Shown here: piece by piece, positions 1-8,620 of the stretch
How the letters are laid out: the number at the start of each line of letters is the position of its first letter
Numbering within the stretch: the stretch's first letter is position 1
NCBI GenBank assembly: GCA_944376905.1
Contig: CALWEA010000004.1
Span: forward strand, 45,156 to 109,155
Direction of reading: 5' to 3'
Length of the DNA stretch: 64,000 nucleotides
Source: an uncultured Clostridia bacterium
GTDB taxonomy: Bacteria > Bacillota > Clostridia > Christensenellales > UBA1242
The notes under the pieces: model-generated
The model's database searches: none
Told to the model about the DNA's origin: nothing
The model's input: the letters and a program-made list of their open reading frames with translations, nothing else
Position numbers and translations under genes: made by a program

Positions 1-1379
1 TTAATATCAACACTATTCACAAAATTATCAACAGATATACTAGTTTTATCACACCATCCTACAATACCAGCAATATATGAATTTCCAAAAATATTTCCCA
101 AATTATCAACATTACCAATTGTTATTGTACAAAAATATTCACACCCACCCACAAATCCAGCAACATAATTTGTACCATTAATATACACTTTATTGGTTTT
201 GTTTACAATTTCTATTTCCATTTCATATCCACACCCTACTATTCCGCCAACATAACAATCACCACTAATCTCTGCGTCTTCAACAATACAATTGAATAAA
301 AAAGAACTATTTGCATAACCAACAACATTTCCAACATAATAATCTGTTGAAACAACTTTGCAGTTTTGCATTGTTAAATTTTTTATTTCTGCATTTAAAA
401 TATATCCAAACAATCCAGCATTAATCGTTGATTGATTAACATACAAGCCTGTTATTGTTTTATCATTGCCGTCAAATGTTCCCTGAAAACTATTTGTTGA
501 ACTATTGCCAATAGGAATAAATTTTTTTGAAAAATTATTTTTATCATCTCCATTTTCGCAGTCTATATTATTTAACATTTGTATTGTTGCTTCTGAAAAT
601 GGTACCGCTGGTCCCTCAGAATTATTATAGCCATAATTAGAGTCATACTTAGAGTCATATCCAGTTGTTGTTGTGTTAACTTGTCCAACTAGCGCAGATA
701 ACTTTAATAAGCCGTCTATGTCTGAAACATAAAATGTTGTTCCAGGTATAGAATTTGTTTCAATTTTACTTGCTTCTCCAAAATATAACCCAGTTTTATC
801 ATGCTTACTTAAATATTTTAGGTCTAATAAAAATTCGCTAAATTTTAAATTTATTTTTATCATACCCAAAGAACTGCTTGTTGGTGTTCCACTTGTTGCA
901 TTTATTCCAGTTGCAATTGTTAAAATTGTTGGCGTATTAATTACCAACTTTCCACTATCTACCGTTGAACTTCCACAATCTATAACGCATTTTAAATCTT
1001 TACCGCTGGTTTCATTTTCAAGAGATGTTATTTTAAAATGAACCTCACCATTCTCCCCTATTGGTGTTAATGTTTGCGAATTTATATGAATTGTATCATT
1101 AGACATACTTTGAATATACATTCCATTTGAAACAGGGTTTAAACTATTAAATATTTCAACATATTCATTCTCTTCAATGTTTTGGTTAACTGTTCCGCCG
1201 TTCGCCCCATCTATCCCCATTTCAACTTTAACCAAATATTCTGGCTCATATTTAACCCCAACATTAAATGTTGAATTCTTTAATATTGTTAGTGCATACA
1301 CCCCAAAAAATGCCATTAAACAAATTGTTAAAATTAAACCTGTTGTTAATAATATTATTTTCTTTTTTGCTTGTGTCAT
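1..1379 (-). CDS. Exported GLUG-repeat surface protein, 3' end beyond window
   Basis: The frame is open from the ATG at 1379 to the left edge, giving about 459 visible codons. A ribosome binding site AAAAGGAG lies just upstream of the ATG. The protein starts with a short basic stretch and a hydrophobic segment ending GVYALT, an export signal. The following ~150 residues are nearly the same as those of the 8631-10424 protein (shared words such as EYLVKVEMGIDGA and VSNGMYIQSMSND), so the two are paralogues. After that they diverge: this one continues into Gly-rich repeats (VGNVVGYAN, YVGGIVGC, IAGIVGW), typical of GLUG motifs in bacterial surface proteins. A role as a cell-surface or adhesin-like protein is inferred. 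The C-terminus and anchoring cannot be seen. Confidence 0.8.
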   Translation of the reverse strand, partial: MTQAKKKIILLTTGLILTICLMAFFGVYALTILKNSTFNVGVKYEPEYLVKVEMGIDGANGGTVNQNIEENEYVEIFNSLNPVSNGMYIQSMSNDTIHINSQTLTPIGENGEVHFKITSLENETSGKDLKCVIDCGSSTVDSGKLVINTPTILTIATGINATSGTPTSSSLGMIKINLKFSEFLLDLKYLSKHDKTGLYFGEASKIETNSIPGTTFYVSDIDGLLKLSALVGQVNTTTTGYDSKYDSNYGYNNSEGPAVPFSEATIQMLNNIDCENGDDKNNFSKKFIPIGNSSTNSFQGTFDGNDKTITGLYVNQSTINAGLFGYILNAEIKNLTMQNCKVVSTDYYVGNVVGYANSSFLFNCIVEDAEISGDCYVGGIVGCGYEMEIEIVNKTNKVYINGTNYVAGFVGGCEYFCTITIGNVDNLGNIFGNSYIAGIVGWCDKTSISVDNFVNSVDI

Positions 1380-1853
1380 AACAAAACTCCTTTTCTCTTG
1401 TAGTTTTAACTTGTATTAAATTTATATACAATCTAGTTTTTATCTCATCTTTAACAAATCAATTTTTATGTTTTATAATTTTTCATTTTAAAATAATTTT
1501 TATTTTTACAATTTAGTCTTTATAAGATAATCTGTATTTTGATAAATACTATTTTTATTTTATTAAAATCTATTTTTTTTGCGAAATTCTATTTTTATTT
1601 TTTTCTTTTCTTCCTAGCAAATATTTAAATCAATTGATTTATTATAATCTTTATTATAAGTCTTAATAAGATTATATCATTCCTTTAATACTTTTGTCAA
1701 AACTTTTTAATATTTTTCATAACTTTTAAAATTTCAAATTTACAATTTCTCAAACCTTTAAAATTTCTAATTTGTATTTTTTAAAAATTTGTAATTTTTA
1801 ATAACAAACTCTTTATTTATAAGACTTTTTTCAAATTTTAATGCTCCTTTAAA

Positions 1854-1880
1854 CTGCGTATTTAATGTATAAATACGCAG
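1854..1880. repeat. 27-bp palindrome, inner end of cassette A
   Basis: Perfect 11-bp arms (CTGCGTATTTA and its complement) surround a 5-base centre ATGTA. The centre is the reverse complement of that in the palindrome at 2023-2049, so the two palindromes are also inverted repeats of each other. No T-run follows on either strand, so it does not look like a terminator. An operator or element end is more likely. Confidence 0.8.
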
Positions 1881-1970
1881 TAATTTTCAAGATGAGTAAA
1901 TAATTTTAGTAAATAAAAACATAAACAGCATAAATCAATGTCAAAAAATATAGAAAATTTAAAAATTTAT

Positions 1971-1999
1971 TTGCTATTTATGTTTTATTATGCTAAAAT
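1971..1999 (+). promoter_or_regulatory. Predicted promoter inside cassette A
   Basis: TTGCTA, a 17-base spacer, then an extended -10 TGC-TAAAAT at 1994-1999. The same arrangement (TTGATA-17-TAAAAT) is kept in copy B at 10788-10816. It points towards the palindrome at 2023-2049, so the expected product is a short RNA of roughly 50-60 nt rather than an mRNA. Confidence 0.45.
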
Positions 2000-2022
2000 A
2001 TTTTTGATGAGATGAAAAATTA

Positions 2023-2049
2023 CTGCGTATATATACATTATATACGCAG
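2023..2049. repeat. 27-bp palindrome, outer end of cassette A; possible terminator
   Basis: Perfect 11-bp arms (CTGCGTATATA and its complement) with centre TACAT. On the plus strand it is followed by a long T-rich run (2050-2068) and on the minus strand by a shorter TAATTTTT, so it could act as a bidirectional Rho-independent terminator, after dnaJ on the minus strand and after the short plus-strand transcript predicted at 1971-1999. Confidence 0.65.
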
Positions 2050-2073
2050 TTATTTTATTTTTTTTATTAAAAT

Positions 2074-2103
2074 AAAAGAAATGTCTATTGCAGCACTTCT
2101 TTT
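2074..2103 (-). terminator. Rho-independent terminator after dnaJ
   Basis: On the minus strand AAAAGAAGTG pairs with CATTTCTTTT (one G-U pair) around a 10-base loop, followed by T-rich sequence. It sits about 20 bp beyond the dnaJ stop codon and ends the heat-shock operon. Confidence 0.7.
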
Positions 2104-2121
2104 TATTTTTTGTTTTTATTT

Positions 2122-3255
2122 TTATTTATTTAAATTGTCAAGAATTTTTTTATATTTAGGGAATTGATTAACAGGAGTTTCTTTTGCAATTGATTTAATA
2201 ATTTCCTTTGTTTTTCTATCGAAAGATTTAGGAAACTCTGCTTTCAATGTAACCAACATATCTCCATAAATATCCCTATTCAACATTTTTACGCCTTTAT
2301 TTTTTAATCTCATAACTGTTCCGCTTTGTGTTAATTCGGGAATATTCAATTCATACAACCCATTAACTGTTGGAATTTCAACTTTTCCTCCTAAAATTAA
2401 AGTTGTGTATGGCAAATATAGATCTAACAAAATATCAATACCATTTCTTACTAAAATTTTATGTGGAATTATTTTTATCTTGACATTTAAATCTCCACTA
2501 ATTCCATCTCGAACAGGTGCGTTACCTTGCCCCTGCATACGCAATATTTGACCATCGTCTATACCTGCTGGGATTTTTAATGTTACTTTTGAACGGGTTT
2601 TTTCAGCACCTTTTCCGCCACACTCTGCACATTTTTCTCTTATTATTTTTCCAGTTCCACCACAAGTTTTACAAATCCCCTCGCGTATTGTTGTTCCATA
2701 AAATGTGTTTTGTGTAAATCTAACACGTCCCGTTCCCTTACATTCCCCACAAGTCGAAAACTCTTTGCCATTTTTTGCACCAGTTCCAGAGCATGAAGAA
2801 CATTTTTCATATCGGTTAACAAGAATTTCTTTTGTGCAACCAAAAACAGCCTCATTAAAATCTATTGTTAATTGCAAATCTATATCAGCGCCCTTCTCCA
2901 TAACACGAGTTCTTCCACTTCCTCCTCCTCCAAATGCAGAAAATATATCACTAAATATATCGGAAAAACTTCCAGAAAAACTTGAAAATCCACCAGCTCG
3001 CCCAGCCCCACCAAACATATCACTAAAATCAGCATGACCATCTGCACTTCCAAATTGGTCATAATTAGAACGTTTAGTTTCGTCTGACAAAACTTCATAA
3101 GCCTCATTAATTTCTTTAAATTTTTCTGATGCCCCAGGTTCTTTATTTATATCAGGATGATATTTTTTTGCTAATTTTCTATATGCCGATTTTATTTCAT
3201 CAGAACTTGCATTTTTTTCAACACCAAGAATTTTATAGTAGTCTTTACTTGCCAT
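2122..3255 (-). CDS. dnaJ: Chaperone DnaJ (Hsp40)
   Basis: Cytoplasmic co-chaperone that delivers unfolded proteins to DnaK and stimulates its ATPase. The 377-residue protein has the full family layout: a J domain at the N-terminus with the HPD motif (KKYHPDI), a Gly/Phe-rich linker (about 75-115), a zinc-binding region with four CxxCxGxG-type repeats ([32 protein letters not shown], about 150-215), and the substrate-binding C-terminal domain. The start is supported by GAGG five to six bases upstream of the ATG. It is the last gene of the hrcA-grpE-dnaK-dnaJ operon, separated from dnaK by 271 bp that hold an unusual inverted-repeat element. Nothing suggests loss of function. Confidence 0.97.
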   Translation of the reverse strand: MASKDYYKILGVEKNASSDEIKSAYRKLAKKYHPDINKEPGASEKFKEINEAYEVLSDETKRSNYDQFGSADGHADFSDMFGGAGRAGGFSSFSGSFSDIFSDIFSAFGGGGSGRTRVMEKGADIDLQLTIDFNEAVFGCTKEILVNRYEKCSSCSGTGAKNGKEFSTCGECKGTGRVRFTQNTFYGTTIREGICKTCGGTGKIIREKCAECGGKGAEKTRSKVTLKIPAGIDDGQILRMQGQGNAPVRDGISGDLNVKIKIIPHKILVRNGIDILLDLYLPYTTLILGGKVEIPTVNGLYELNIPELTQSGTVMRLKNKGVKMLNRDIYGDMLVTLKAEFPKSFDRKTKEIIKSIAKETPVNQFPKYKKILDNLNK

Positions 3256-3314
3256 TTTTTCCTCATTCTTTTTTTAATTTTTTATTTATTTTTATATTGT
3301 ACTTATATAAGCAA

Positions 3315-3390
3315 CTGGTGCCCACACTTTGCCTTGGCAAAGTGTTATGCGTTTTACGCATTGCGTCAATTCTTTGACGCTGGGCACCAG
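3315..3390. repeat. 76-bp four-way-junction inverted-repeat element
   Basis: An outer 10-bp stem (CTGGTGCCCA, 3315-3324, with TGGGCACCAG, 3381-3390) encloses three consecutive perfect hairpins: 3325-3344 (9-bp stem, 2-base loop), 3347-3361 (6-bp stem, 3-base loop) and 3363-3380 (7-bp stem, 4-base loop), joined by only two and one unpaired bases. It is far more GC-rich than its surroundings. On the minus strand, the direction of the operon, all loops and joints are A-rich (AGAA, AAA, AA), which suits an RNA fold. It lies between dnaK and dnaJ. It is either an inserted repeat element or a structured part of the operon mRNA; the sequence alone does not decide. Confidence 0.8.
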
Positions 3391-3526
3391 ATGTTACAAA
3401 ACTAATTACAACTTATCAATTTAAATATATAATATTTTAAAAATTAATATTGTTAAAATTAAAAAACTTTAAATGAAATATTTTTTAATCTTATTACAAT
3501 CAATTATATCAAAAAAATATTAATTT

Positions 3527-5344
3527 TTATTCAACAACAACCTCAGGGTCTCCATCATTTTTTTCGTCTTTATCTTTTTTATTGTTTTCTGCTTGCGCTT
3601 GTGCTGAAGCTTGTTGATACAATTTAGTCATCACTTCACTTGAAGCAGATGAAAGTTCTTCAATTGCACTTCGAATTTTTTCCACATCATCAGTTTCAAA
3701 TTGAGGTTTTGCTTTTGCAAGTGCATCTTCCAATTTTTTCTTATCTTCTTCAGTAATTTTATCTGCACTTTCTTTTATAACTTTTTCAATTGAGTAAACA
3801 AGATTGTCGGCTTGATTTTTAACTTCAACTAATTCTTTACGTTTTTTATCTTCTTCTGCATGTGCTTCGGCATCTTTAATAGCTCTTTCAATTTCGTCAT
3901 CTTTAAGATTTGAAGACGCTGTTATAGTTATACTTTGTTCTTTACCAGTTCCAAGGTCTTTTGCTGAAACGTGAACAATTCCATTTGCATCAATATCAAA
4001 TGTAACTTCAATTTGAGGAATTCCACGAGGTGCTGGAGGAATATCTCTAAGTTCAAACTTGCCAAGAGTTTTATTTTGGGCAGCAAACTCACGTTCACCT
4101 TGAAGAACATGTATATCAACACCTGGTTGATTATCAACAGCGGTTGAGAAAATTTGAGATTTTTTAGTTGGGATAGTTGTATTACGCTCAATCAATTTAG
4201 TGAAAACACCACCCAAAGTTTCAATACCTAAAGAAAGAGGAGTTACATCTAGCAATAAAACATCTTTAACTTCTCCACCCAAAACACCAGCTTGAATTGC
4301 TGCTCCAATAGCAACACATTCATCAGGATTTATACCTTTATATGGTTCTTTGCCAGTGAAATCTTGAACTGCTTTAACAACGGCAGGAATTCTAGTTGAA
4401 CCACCTACAAGAACAACTTTACTAATATCATTTATAGTAAGATTAGCATCTTTTAGTGCGTTCTTAGTACAAGTTATAGTTTCAGCAACCAAAGATTCTG
4501 TTATACTATCGAATTTAGCACGAGTTAACTCAAAATTTAAATGTTTTGGACCATTTGCATCAGCAGTAATAAATGGTATGTTAATATCAGTTTTTAAACC
4601 AGCAGAAAGTTCAATCTTTGCTTTTTCTGCTTCTTCTTTTAGTCTTTGCATTGCAAGTTTATCTTTAGAAAGGTCAATTCCCTCTGCTTTTTTGAAATCT
4701 TCAACCAACAAATTTATTATAGCATTATCAAAATCATCACCACCCAATCGAGTGTTACCATTAGTTGCCAAAACTTCAAAAACTCCGTCACCAATTTCCA
4801 AAATAGAAACATCAAACGTTCCACCACCAAGGTCATAAACCAATATTTTTTGATTTTTGTTTTCACCTTTATCAAGTCCATAAGCAAGAGCAGCCGCAGT
4901 TGGTTCATTAATAATTCTTAAAACTTCCAAACCAGCAATTTTACCAGCATCTTTTGTTGCCTGTCTTTGACTATCGTTAAAATAAGCAGGAACAGTTATG
5001 ACAGCCTGTGTAACTTTACCTCCTAAATAACTTTCCGCATCTGCTTTTAATTTTGACAATATCATAGCAGAAATTTCTTGAGGTGAATAATCTTTGCCAC
5101 CTATTTTAACTTTGTAGTTTGTCCCCATTTCTCTTTTTATAGAAGAAACAGTGTTTTCATGATTTGCAATCGCTTGACGCTTTGCAACTTTACCAACTAA
5201 TCTTTCACCATCTTTAGTAAACGCAACAACACTAGGAGTTGTTCTATCTCCTTCTGCATTTGCAATAACAGTTGGTTTTCCCCCTTCCATAACAGCAACA
5301 CAAGAATTTGTTGTTCCTAAATCAATACCTATAATTTTTGACAT
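3527..5344 (-). CDS. dnaK: Chaperone DnaK (Hsp70)
   Basis: ATP-dependent Hsp70 chaperone that binds and refolds exposed hydrophobic segments together with DnaJ and GrpE. The 605-residue protein begins with the Hsp70 phosphate-1 motif [11 protein letters not shown], contains the phosphate-2 motif [15 protein letters not shown] (about 175-190) and the adenosine motif [12 protein letters not shown] (about 310-322), then the substrate-binding domain ([10 protein letters not shown]) and a helical lid. It ends DPEVVVE, close to the EEVD-like acidic tails of bacterial DnaK. The length is normal for low-GC Gram-positive DnaK, which lacks a 24-residue segment of the E. coli protein. The start is set by AAAGGAG upstream of the ATG at 5344. 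It lies third in the HrcA-controlled operon. Confidence 0.98.
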   Translation of the reverse strand: MSKIIGIDLGTTNSCVAVMEGGKPTVIANAEGDRTTPSVVAFTKDGERLVGKVAKRQAIANHENTVSSIKREMGTNYKVKIGGKDYSPQEISAMILSKLKADAESYLGGKVTQAVITVPAYFNDSQRQATKDAGKIAGLEVLRIINEPTAAALAYGLDKGENKNQKILVYDLGGGTFDVSILEIGDGVFEVLATNGNTRLGGDDFDNAIINLLVEDFKKAEGIDLSKDKLAMQRLKEEAEKAKIELSAGLKTDINIPFITADANGPKHLNFELTRAKFDSITESLVAETITCTKNALKDANLTINDISKVVLVGGSTRIPAVVKAVQDFTGKEPYKGINPDECVAIGAAIQAGVLGGEVKDVLLLDVTPLSLGIETLGGVFTKLIERNTTIPTKKSQIFSTAVDNQPGVDIHVLQGEREFAAQNKTLGKFELRDIPPAPRGIPQIEVTFDIDANGIVHVSAKDLGTGKEQSITITASSNLKDDEIERAIKDAEAHAEEDKKRKELVEVKNQADNLVYSIEKVIKESADKITEEDKKKLEDALAKAKPQFETDDVEKIRSAIEELSSASSEVMTKLYQQASAQAQAENNKKDKDEKNDGDPEVVVE

Positions 5345-5479
5345 TTTTTTATTCTCCTTTTTATTTAAAATATTTTTAAATTTTTTTATTTATTATAATT
5401 TTTTACATATTATAATTTTTTACATATTATAATTGTTATTAATTAATTGCTTAATTTTAATTTTTTTAATTTTATAACA

Positions 5480-6235
5480 TTATTCATTTTCTAGTTTATT
5501 AACAATAACCTGTGAATACCTAATTATTTTATCTCCCAATTTATAACCTGCTTGGTATTCTTCTTTTATAACATCATTGGCCAAACTTTTATCATTAGCA
5601 GTTGCTAAGGCATTATGAAGATGTGGATTAAAAATTTCTCCAATAGCAGAAATTTTTTCAACTCCCATACTTTTTAACGCCCCTAAAATTTGATTTTCAA
5701 CCAAAATAAAACCTTGCAATAAATTTTCGTCGTTAATCATTTTTTTTGCACCAGCAAAACTATCCAAAACTGGAATAATTTTTTTAATAGTTTCAATTTG
5801 ACCATCTAATCTTGCATCTGCAATTTGTTGAAATGTTTTTTTTCTGTAATTATCAAAGTCTGCTTGAATTTGTTGAGCGGTTAAAATATACTCTTTAACT
5901 TTTTTTTCAAGTTCTTCATAATAAGAATCACATGTTTCATTAGCACATTCCGAACACTCATTAAAAGCATTATTTTTATTTGAATTAGTCTTTTTTTCAC
6001 AACATTTATTTTTTAACATTTCACTATTACAATTTTGTTGGGTGTGAGAATGATGGTGAGAATGATGCTCGCATTGACAATGATGTTTATGTTTTAAACC
6101 ATCAAAAGATTTACTTTTTAAATGATTATCTTTTTCAGCATTATTGTCGATATGAACACTATCTTTTACATTTTCATCATTTTCAAAATTTGCATTATTG
6201 AAAATGTTATTATCATTGTTGTTGTTTTGTTCCAT
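5480..6235 (-). CDS. grpE: Nucleotide exchange factor GrpE with His/Cys-rich N-terminus
   Basis: GrpE releases ADP from DnaK. The 251-residue protein has the normal GrpE core from about residue 105 onwards: a coiled-coil region (YEELEKKVKEYI), the FDNYRKKTFQQ segment, and the C-terminal beta-wing domain with FNPHLHNAL and VIVNKLENE. The first ~100 residues are unusual. An Asn/Asp-rich stretch is followed by a metal-ligand-like stretch at residues 49-64 with nine His and two Cys, then further Cys at 69, 78, 79, 94, 97 and 102. GrpE N-termini are often disordered and acidic, but this ligand density is not typical. Metal binding is inference. AAGGAG lies upstream of the ATG; hrcA is upstream and dnaK downstream. 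Confidence 0.93.
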   Translation of the reverse strand: MEQNNNNDNNIFNNANFENDENVKDSVHIDNNAEKDNHLKSKSFDGLKHKHHCQCEHHSHHHSHTQQNCNSEMLKNKCCEKKTNSNKNNAFNECSECANETCDSYYEELEKKVKEYILTAQQIQADFDNYRKKTFQQIADARLDGQIETIKKIIPVLDSFAGAKKMINDENLLQGFILVENQILGALKSMGVEKISAIGEIFNPHLHNALATANDKSLANDVIKEEYQAGYKLGDKIIRYSQVIVNKLENE

Positions 6236-6374
6236 ATCTTTCTCCTTTAAGAATATGTTAGAGTCTTAGAATATTGTTTGATTAATTGATTTTAATTATT
6301 ATAAAAAGAAAAATATCAAAGGTTTTATAAAAGCTTAATTAATTTAAATTAATTTAAAAATTAAATTTTATTAT

Positions 6375-7418
6375 CTAAGTTTTTTTATTATCATTATCGT
6401 CTTTATCATCTTTCGAAAGTTCATTCATAACAACCTTTAAAGCAGAAGCAATATTTGCGTAATTCATTCGTTGAGGTCCTATAACACCCAAAGTTGCAAC
6501 TGCCTTCCCATTAACACACAATGGTGCTTTTATTAATGCACAACCAGAAAATTGTTCTTCTTCAACCAAAGTAATGGAAAGGTCATCTTGATTCTCATCT
6601 AGTGTCAATGCCTTTTCAAGTTCACTTTCATTATCTAAAAGTTTTAAAACCTTTTTAGTTTGTTCGGCGGTTTCAGGAGTTTGACTTAACAAGTCAACAC
6701 TACCTTCTGTTCTTATGTCAAATTTTTTACTCTGCAAAACTTGACGCATACCCTCAATTATAGTATCTATAACACACTTAAAGTTTTCAATCTCAAACAA
6801 CATCTCTTTTTCTGTATTGTCTATAGTTTCAATCATCTCACCGATAGTTTTTCCCGCATAATTTTTTGTTAAAAAACTAGAAGCGTCTTCACAAGATTTC
6901 AAAGAAGCATTAACATCAATAGGATTGGTTATATATCCACTTGAAGTTTGAATTAAAGTTAAAGCCTTGCCATCAACAAGCGGAAAAATCTTAACACTTT
7001 CAATAGTTAGATTGTTATAACCATTCATATAAATAACGGTTGGATAATTAACAGCATGACTAACAAGTTTTGCGAGCGCAGAAACAATTTCTGAAAGAGA
7101 TTTCGTTCTTTCATCAAGTAAGTTTTTAACTTCGACCAAAGCATTTTCATTTAAATTAAGATTTGCATTAGCGAGCATATGATTAACATAATAACGATAG
7201 CCCAAAGTTGTTGGAACGCGTCCACCAGAAGTATGAAGTTGTTTGAGATAACCCATTGCCTCAAGAGCATTTAACTCATTTCTAAGAGTTGCGGTACTTA
7301 TATCTTTGATGTGTTTTTTCTTAACTTGACCGCTCGTTATAGGAGACGCATCATTAATATAATCTTCAATAGCATGAGTTAAAACAATATGCTTTCTCTC
7401 TCCTAGTTGACCGTCCAT
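6375..7418 (-). CDS. hrcA: Heat-inducible transcription repressor HrcA
   Basis: HrcA binds CIRCE operators and represses class I heat-shock genes until titrated away from GroEL or inactivated by heat. The 347-residue protein starts with the winged-helix DNA-binding domain (HAIEDYINDASPITSGQV, then STATLRNELNALEAMGYL and TSGGRVPTTLGYRYYV) and continues with the GAF-like and dimerisation regions, ending near the conserved VIGPQRMNYANI stretch. The length is typical. The start has AAAGGAGG close upstream of ATG 7418. It is the first gene of the operon. A CIRCE-like operator and a strong promoter lie about 40 and 65 bp upstream, so the gene is autoregulated and controls grpE, dnaK and dnaJ. Confidence 0.97.
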   Translation of the reverse strand: MDGQLGERKHIVLTHAIEDYINDASPITSGQVKKKHIKDISTATLRNELNALEAMGYLKQLHTSGGRVPTTLGYRYYVNHMLANANLNLNENALVEVKNLLDERTKSLSEIVSALAKLVSHAVNYPTVIYMNGYNNLTIESVKIFPLVDGKALTLIQTSSGYITNPIDVNASLKSCEDASSFLTKNYAGKTIGEMIETIDNTEKEMLFEIENFKCVIDTIIEGMRQVLQSKKFDIRTEGSVDLLSQTPETAEQTKKVLKLLDNESELEKALTLDENQDDLSITLVEEEQFSGCALIKAPLCVNGKAVATLGVIGPQRMNYANIASALKVVMNELSKDDKDDNDNKKT

Positions 7419-7457
7419 ACATCCTCCTTTTATTTATCAAATCAAAACCAAACATTG

Positions 7458-7484
7458 CTAGCACTCTCTTAATAACATTGCTAA
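7458..7484 (-). promoter_or_regulatory. CIRCE operator upstream of hrcA
   Basis: On the minus strand: TTAGCAATG, nine bases, GAGTGCTAG. The consensus is TTAGCACTC-N9-GAGTGCTAA. The right half matches 8 of 9 and the left half 6 of 9 positions. It overlaps the predicted transcription start of the operon, where HrcA would block RNA polymerase. Confidence 0.88.
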
Positions 7485-7512
7485 CTATACACCTATTATA
7501 TGCAGTTGTCAA
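7484..7512 (-). promoter_or_regulatory. Sigma-A promoter of the heat-shock operon
   Basis: TTGACA at 7507-7512 (perfect -35), a 17-base spacer, and TATAGT at 7484-7489 (-10). The predicted start falls inside the CIRCE element. Between this promoter and rplS (7513-7822) I see only AT-rich sequence. Confidence 0.85.
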
Positions 7513-7822
7513 GTATTTATGACAATTTTTTTTTAAAATTTATAAAAATTTTTTAACAATAAAAATTAATAATAAAAAATTTTTTTCAATCTAAAAAATA
7601 ATCATTATTTAATCATAATAATTTAATTAAAAAAATAATCATTATTCAAATATTATAATTTAATTAAAAAATACATTTTATAAAAACAATAAGAAAAATA
7701 TAAATATACATTTAAAAAAATAAACAATTTGTAAATAAATTAATTAGTAACTTAAAAAAATATAATTAATAAATAAAAATAGTAGATATAACAAATTTGT
7801 AAATAAAAAAATAAATTAAAAA

Positions 7823-7849
7823 ACAACTGTACATATAACATACAGTTGT
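7823..7849 (-). terminator. Rho-independent terminator after rplS
   Basis: Nine-base-pair stem ACAACTGTA / TACAGTTGT around a 9-base loop. On the minus strand it is followed by a run of T, a few bases beyond the rplS stop codon. Confidence 0.8.
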
Positions 7850-7871
7850 CAATATAAATTTTAATCTAAAA

Positions 7872-8213
7872 TTATTTTCTTTCTTTAATTTTTGCCGCTT
7901 TACCTGTAAGGTCTCGAACATAATAAAGTTTTGCTCTGCGAGGTTTACCTTTACGAACAACTTCAACATGGTCGATAAGCGGAGAGTGAACAGGGAAAGT
8001 TCTTTCGATACCAACACCATAAGATATACGTCTAACAGTGAATGTTTCGCGAACACTTCCATTTTTTCTTGAAATAACGACGCCTTCATACGCTTGAAGT
8101 CTTTCTTTATCCCCTTCTTTAATTTTAAAGAAGACTTTAACAGTGTCACCAATGTTAAAAACGGGAACATCTTTACGTTCGTTTTCTTTTTCGATAATGT
8201 TAACAATATTCAC
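7872..8213 (-). CDS. rplS: Ribosomal protein bL19
   Basis: Structural protein of the large ribosomal subunit at the 30S-50S interface. The 113-residue protein shows the family signature: [53 protein letters not shown] and the basic tail [22 protein letters not shown]. The start codon is GTG at 8213, chosen because AGGAGG lies eight bases upstream and the N-terminus [11 protein letters not shown] fits the family. It is monocistronic here: a strong promoter about 90 bp upstream and a terminator just after the stop. In many bacteria rplS follows trmD and rimM, which are absent from this window. Confidence 0.97.
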   Translation of the reverse strand: MNIVNIIEKENERKDVPVFNIGDTVKVFFKIKEGDKERLQAYEGVVISRKNGSVRETFTVRRISYGVGIERTFPVHSPLIDHVEVVRKGKPRRAKLYYVRDLTGKAAKIKERK

Positions 8214-8274
8214 GACTTATTCCTCCTAACAAGGTGTTCATACCAAGAAAAAAGTAGCGGACCACCCGAAGTCA
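8214..8274 (-). promoter_or_regulatory. rplS 5' leader, possible autoregulatory region
   Basis: About 60 nt lie between the predicted transcription start and the GTG. It is clearly less AT-rich than the intergenic surroundings and contains CGGGTGGTCCG and ACACCTTGTTAGGAGG, where CCT can pair with AGG of the ribosome binding site. L19 leaders are known in Bacilli; whether this is one is uncertain. Confidence 0.3.
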
Positions 8275-8280
8275 ATGACA

Positions 8281-8309
8281 ACTATACCATAAAAGAAAAA
8301 ATTTATCAA
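8281..8309 (-). promoter_or_regulatory. Sigma-A promoter of rplS
   Basis: TTGATA at 8304-8309, a 17-base spacer, TATAGT at 8281-8286. The remaining gene-free sequence, 8310-8620, is AT-rich and shows nothing I can support. Confidence 0.8.
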
Positions 8310-8620
8310 GTGTTTTTTTTAAAAATAATCAATGAATAATAAAAAGCGAAACAAATGAAATAACATTTAAAAATTTTTAATTAATTTTTAAAGATAAAAG
8401 AAAATCAATTAATAAATTTGATGTTTTAAAAAAATTAAAATAATATATAGGAAATAATAATTTTTATATTTTAATATTTTTGATATTAATATTAATTCAT
8501 AATAATATTACTAAATTGTAATAAATATAACATATATTTTTTAATAAAAAAATTTATTCTCAAATATTTTGTTAATTTTTAAAAATTAAATAACTTTGGC
8601 ATTAAGAAAAAATATTTTTT

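Larger units (their letters stand above)
1764..2049. repeat. Intergenic cassette copy A with palindromic ends
   Basis: This segment matches 10581-10866 in length and sequence. The first 90 bases differ at only six positions. The remaining 196 bp (1854-2049) is bounded by two 27-bp palindromes and has the same length in both copies, with compensating 1-nt indels inside. Both copies lie upstream of the two paralogous export-module genes on the minus strand. This explains most of the 742-bp gene-free stretch 1380-2121; the rest (about 1450-1760) is AT-rich sequence with no feature I can support. Confidence 0.85.

Noticed and set aside
1177..1419. Plus-strand 80-codon frame
   Set aside because: It is antisense to the start of the exported protein gene at 1379, which has a paralogue, signal peptide and ribosome binding site.
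3315..3390. Cloverleaf of 76 nt as a tRNA gene
   Set aside because: Loops are only 2-4 bases, with no anticodon loop, no T-loop GTTCRA and no D-loop; stem lengths do not fit a tRNA.
3315..3390. Integron attC site
   Set aside because: The outer arms lack the RYYYAAC / GTTRRRY core sites and no integrase is present.
7766..8206. 146-codon minus-strand frame overlapping rplS
   Set aside because: Shadow frame: rplS in the neighbouring frame has full family similarity, promoter, ribosome binding site and terminator.
8340..8620. DGR template repeat or small accessory gene next to the variable region
   Set aside because: The sequence is uniformly AT-rich with no GC-rich segment resembling the variable region and no frame of useful length.
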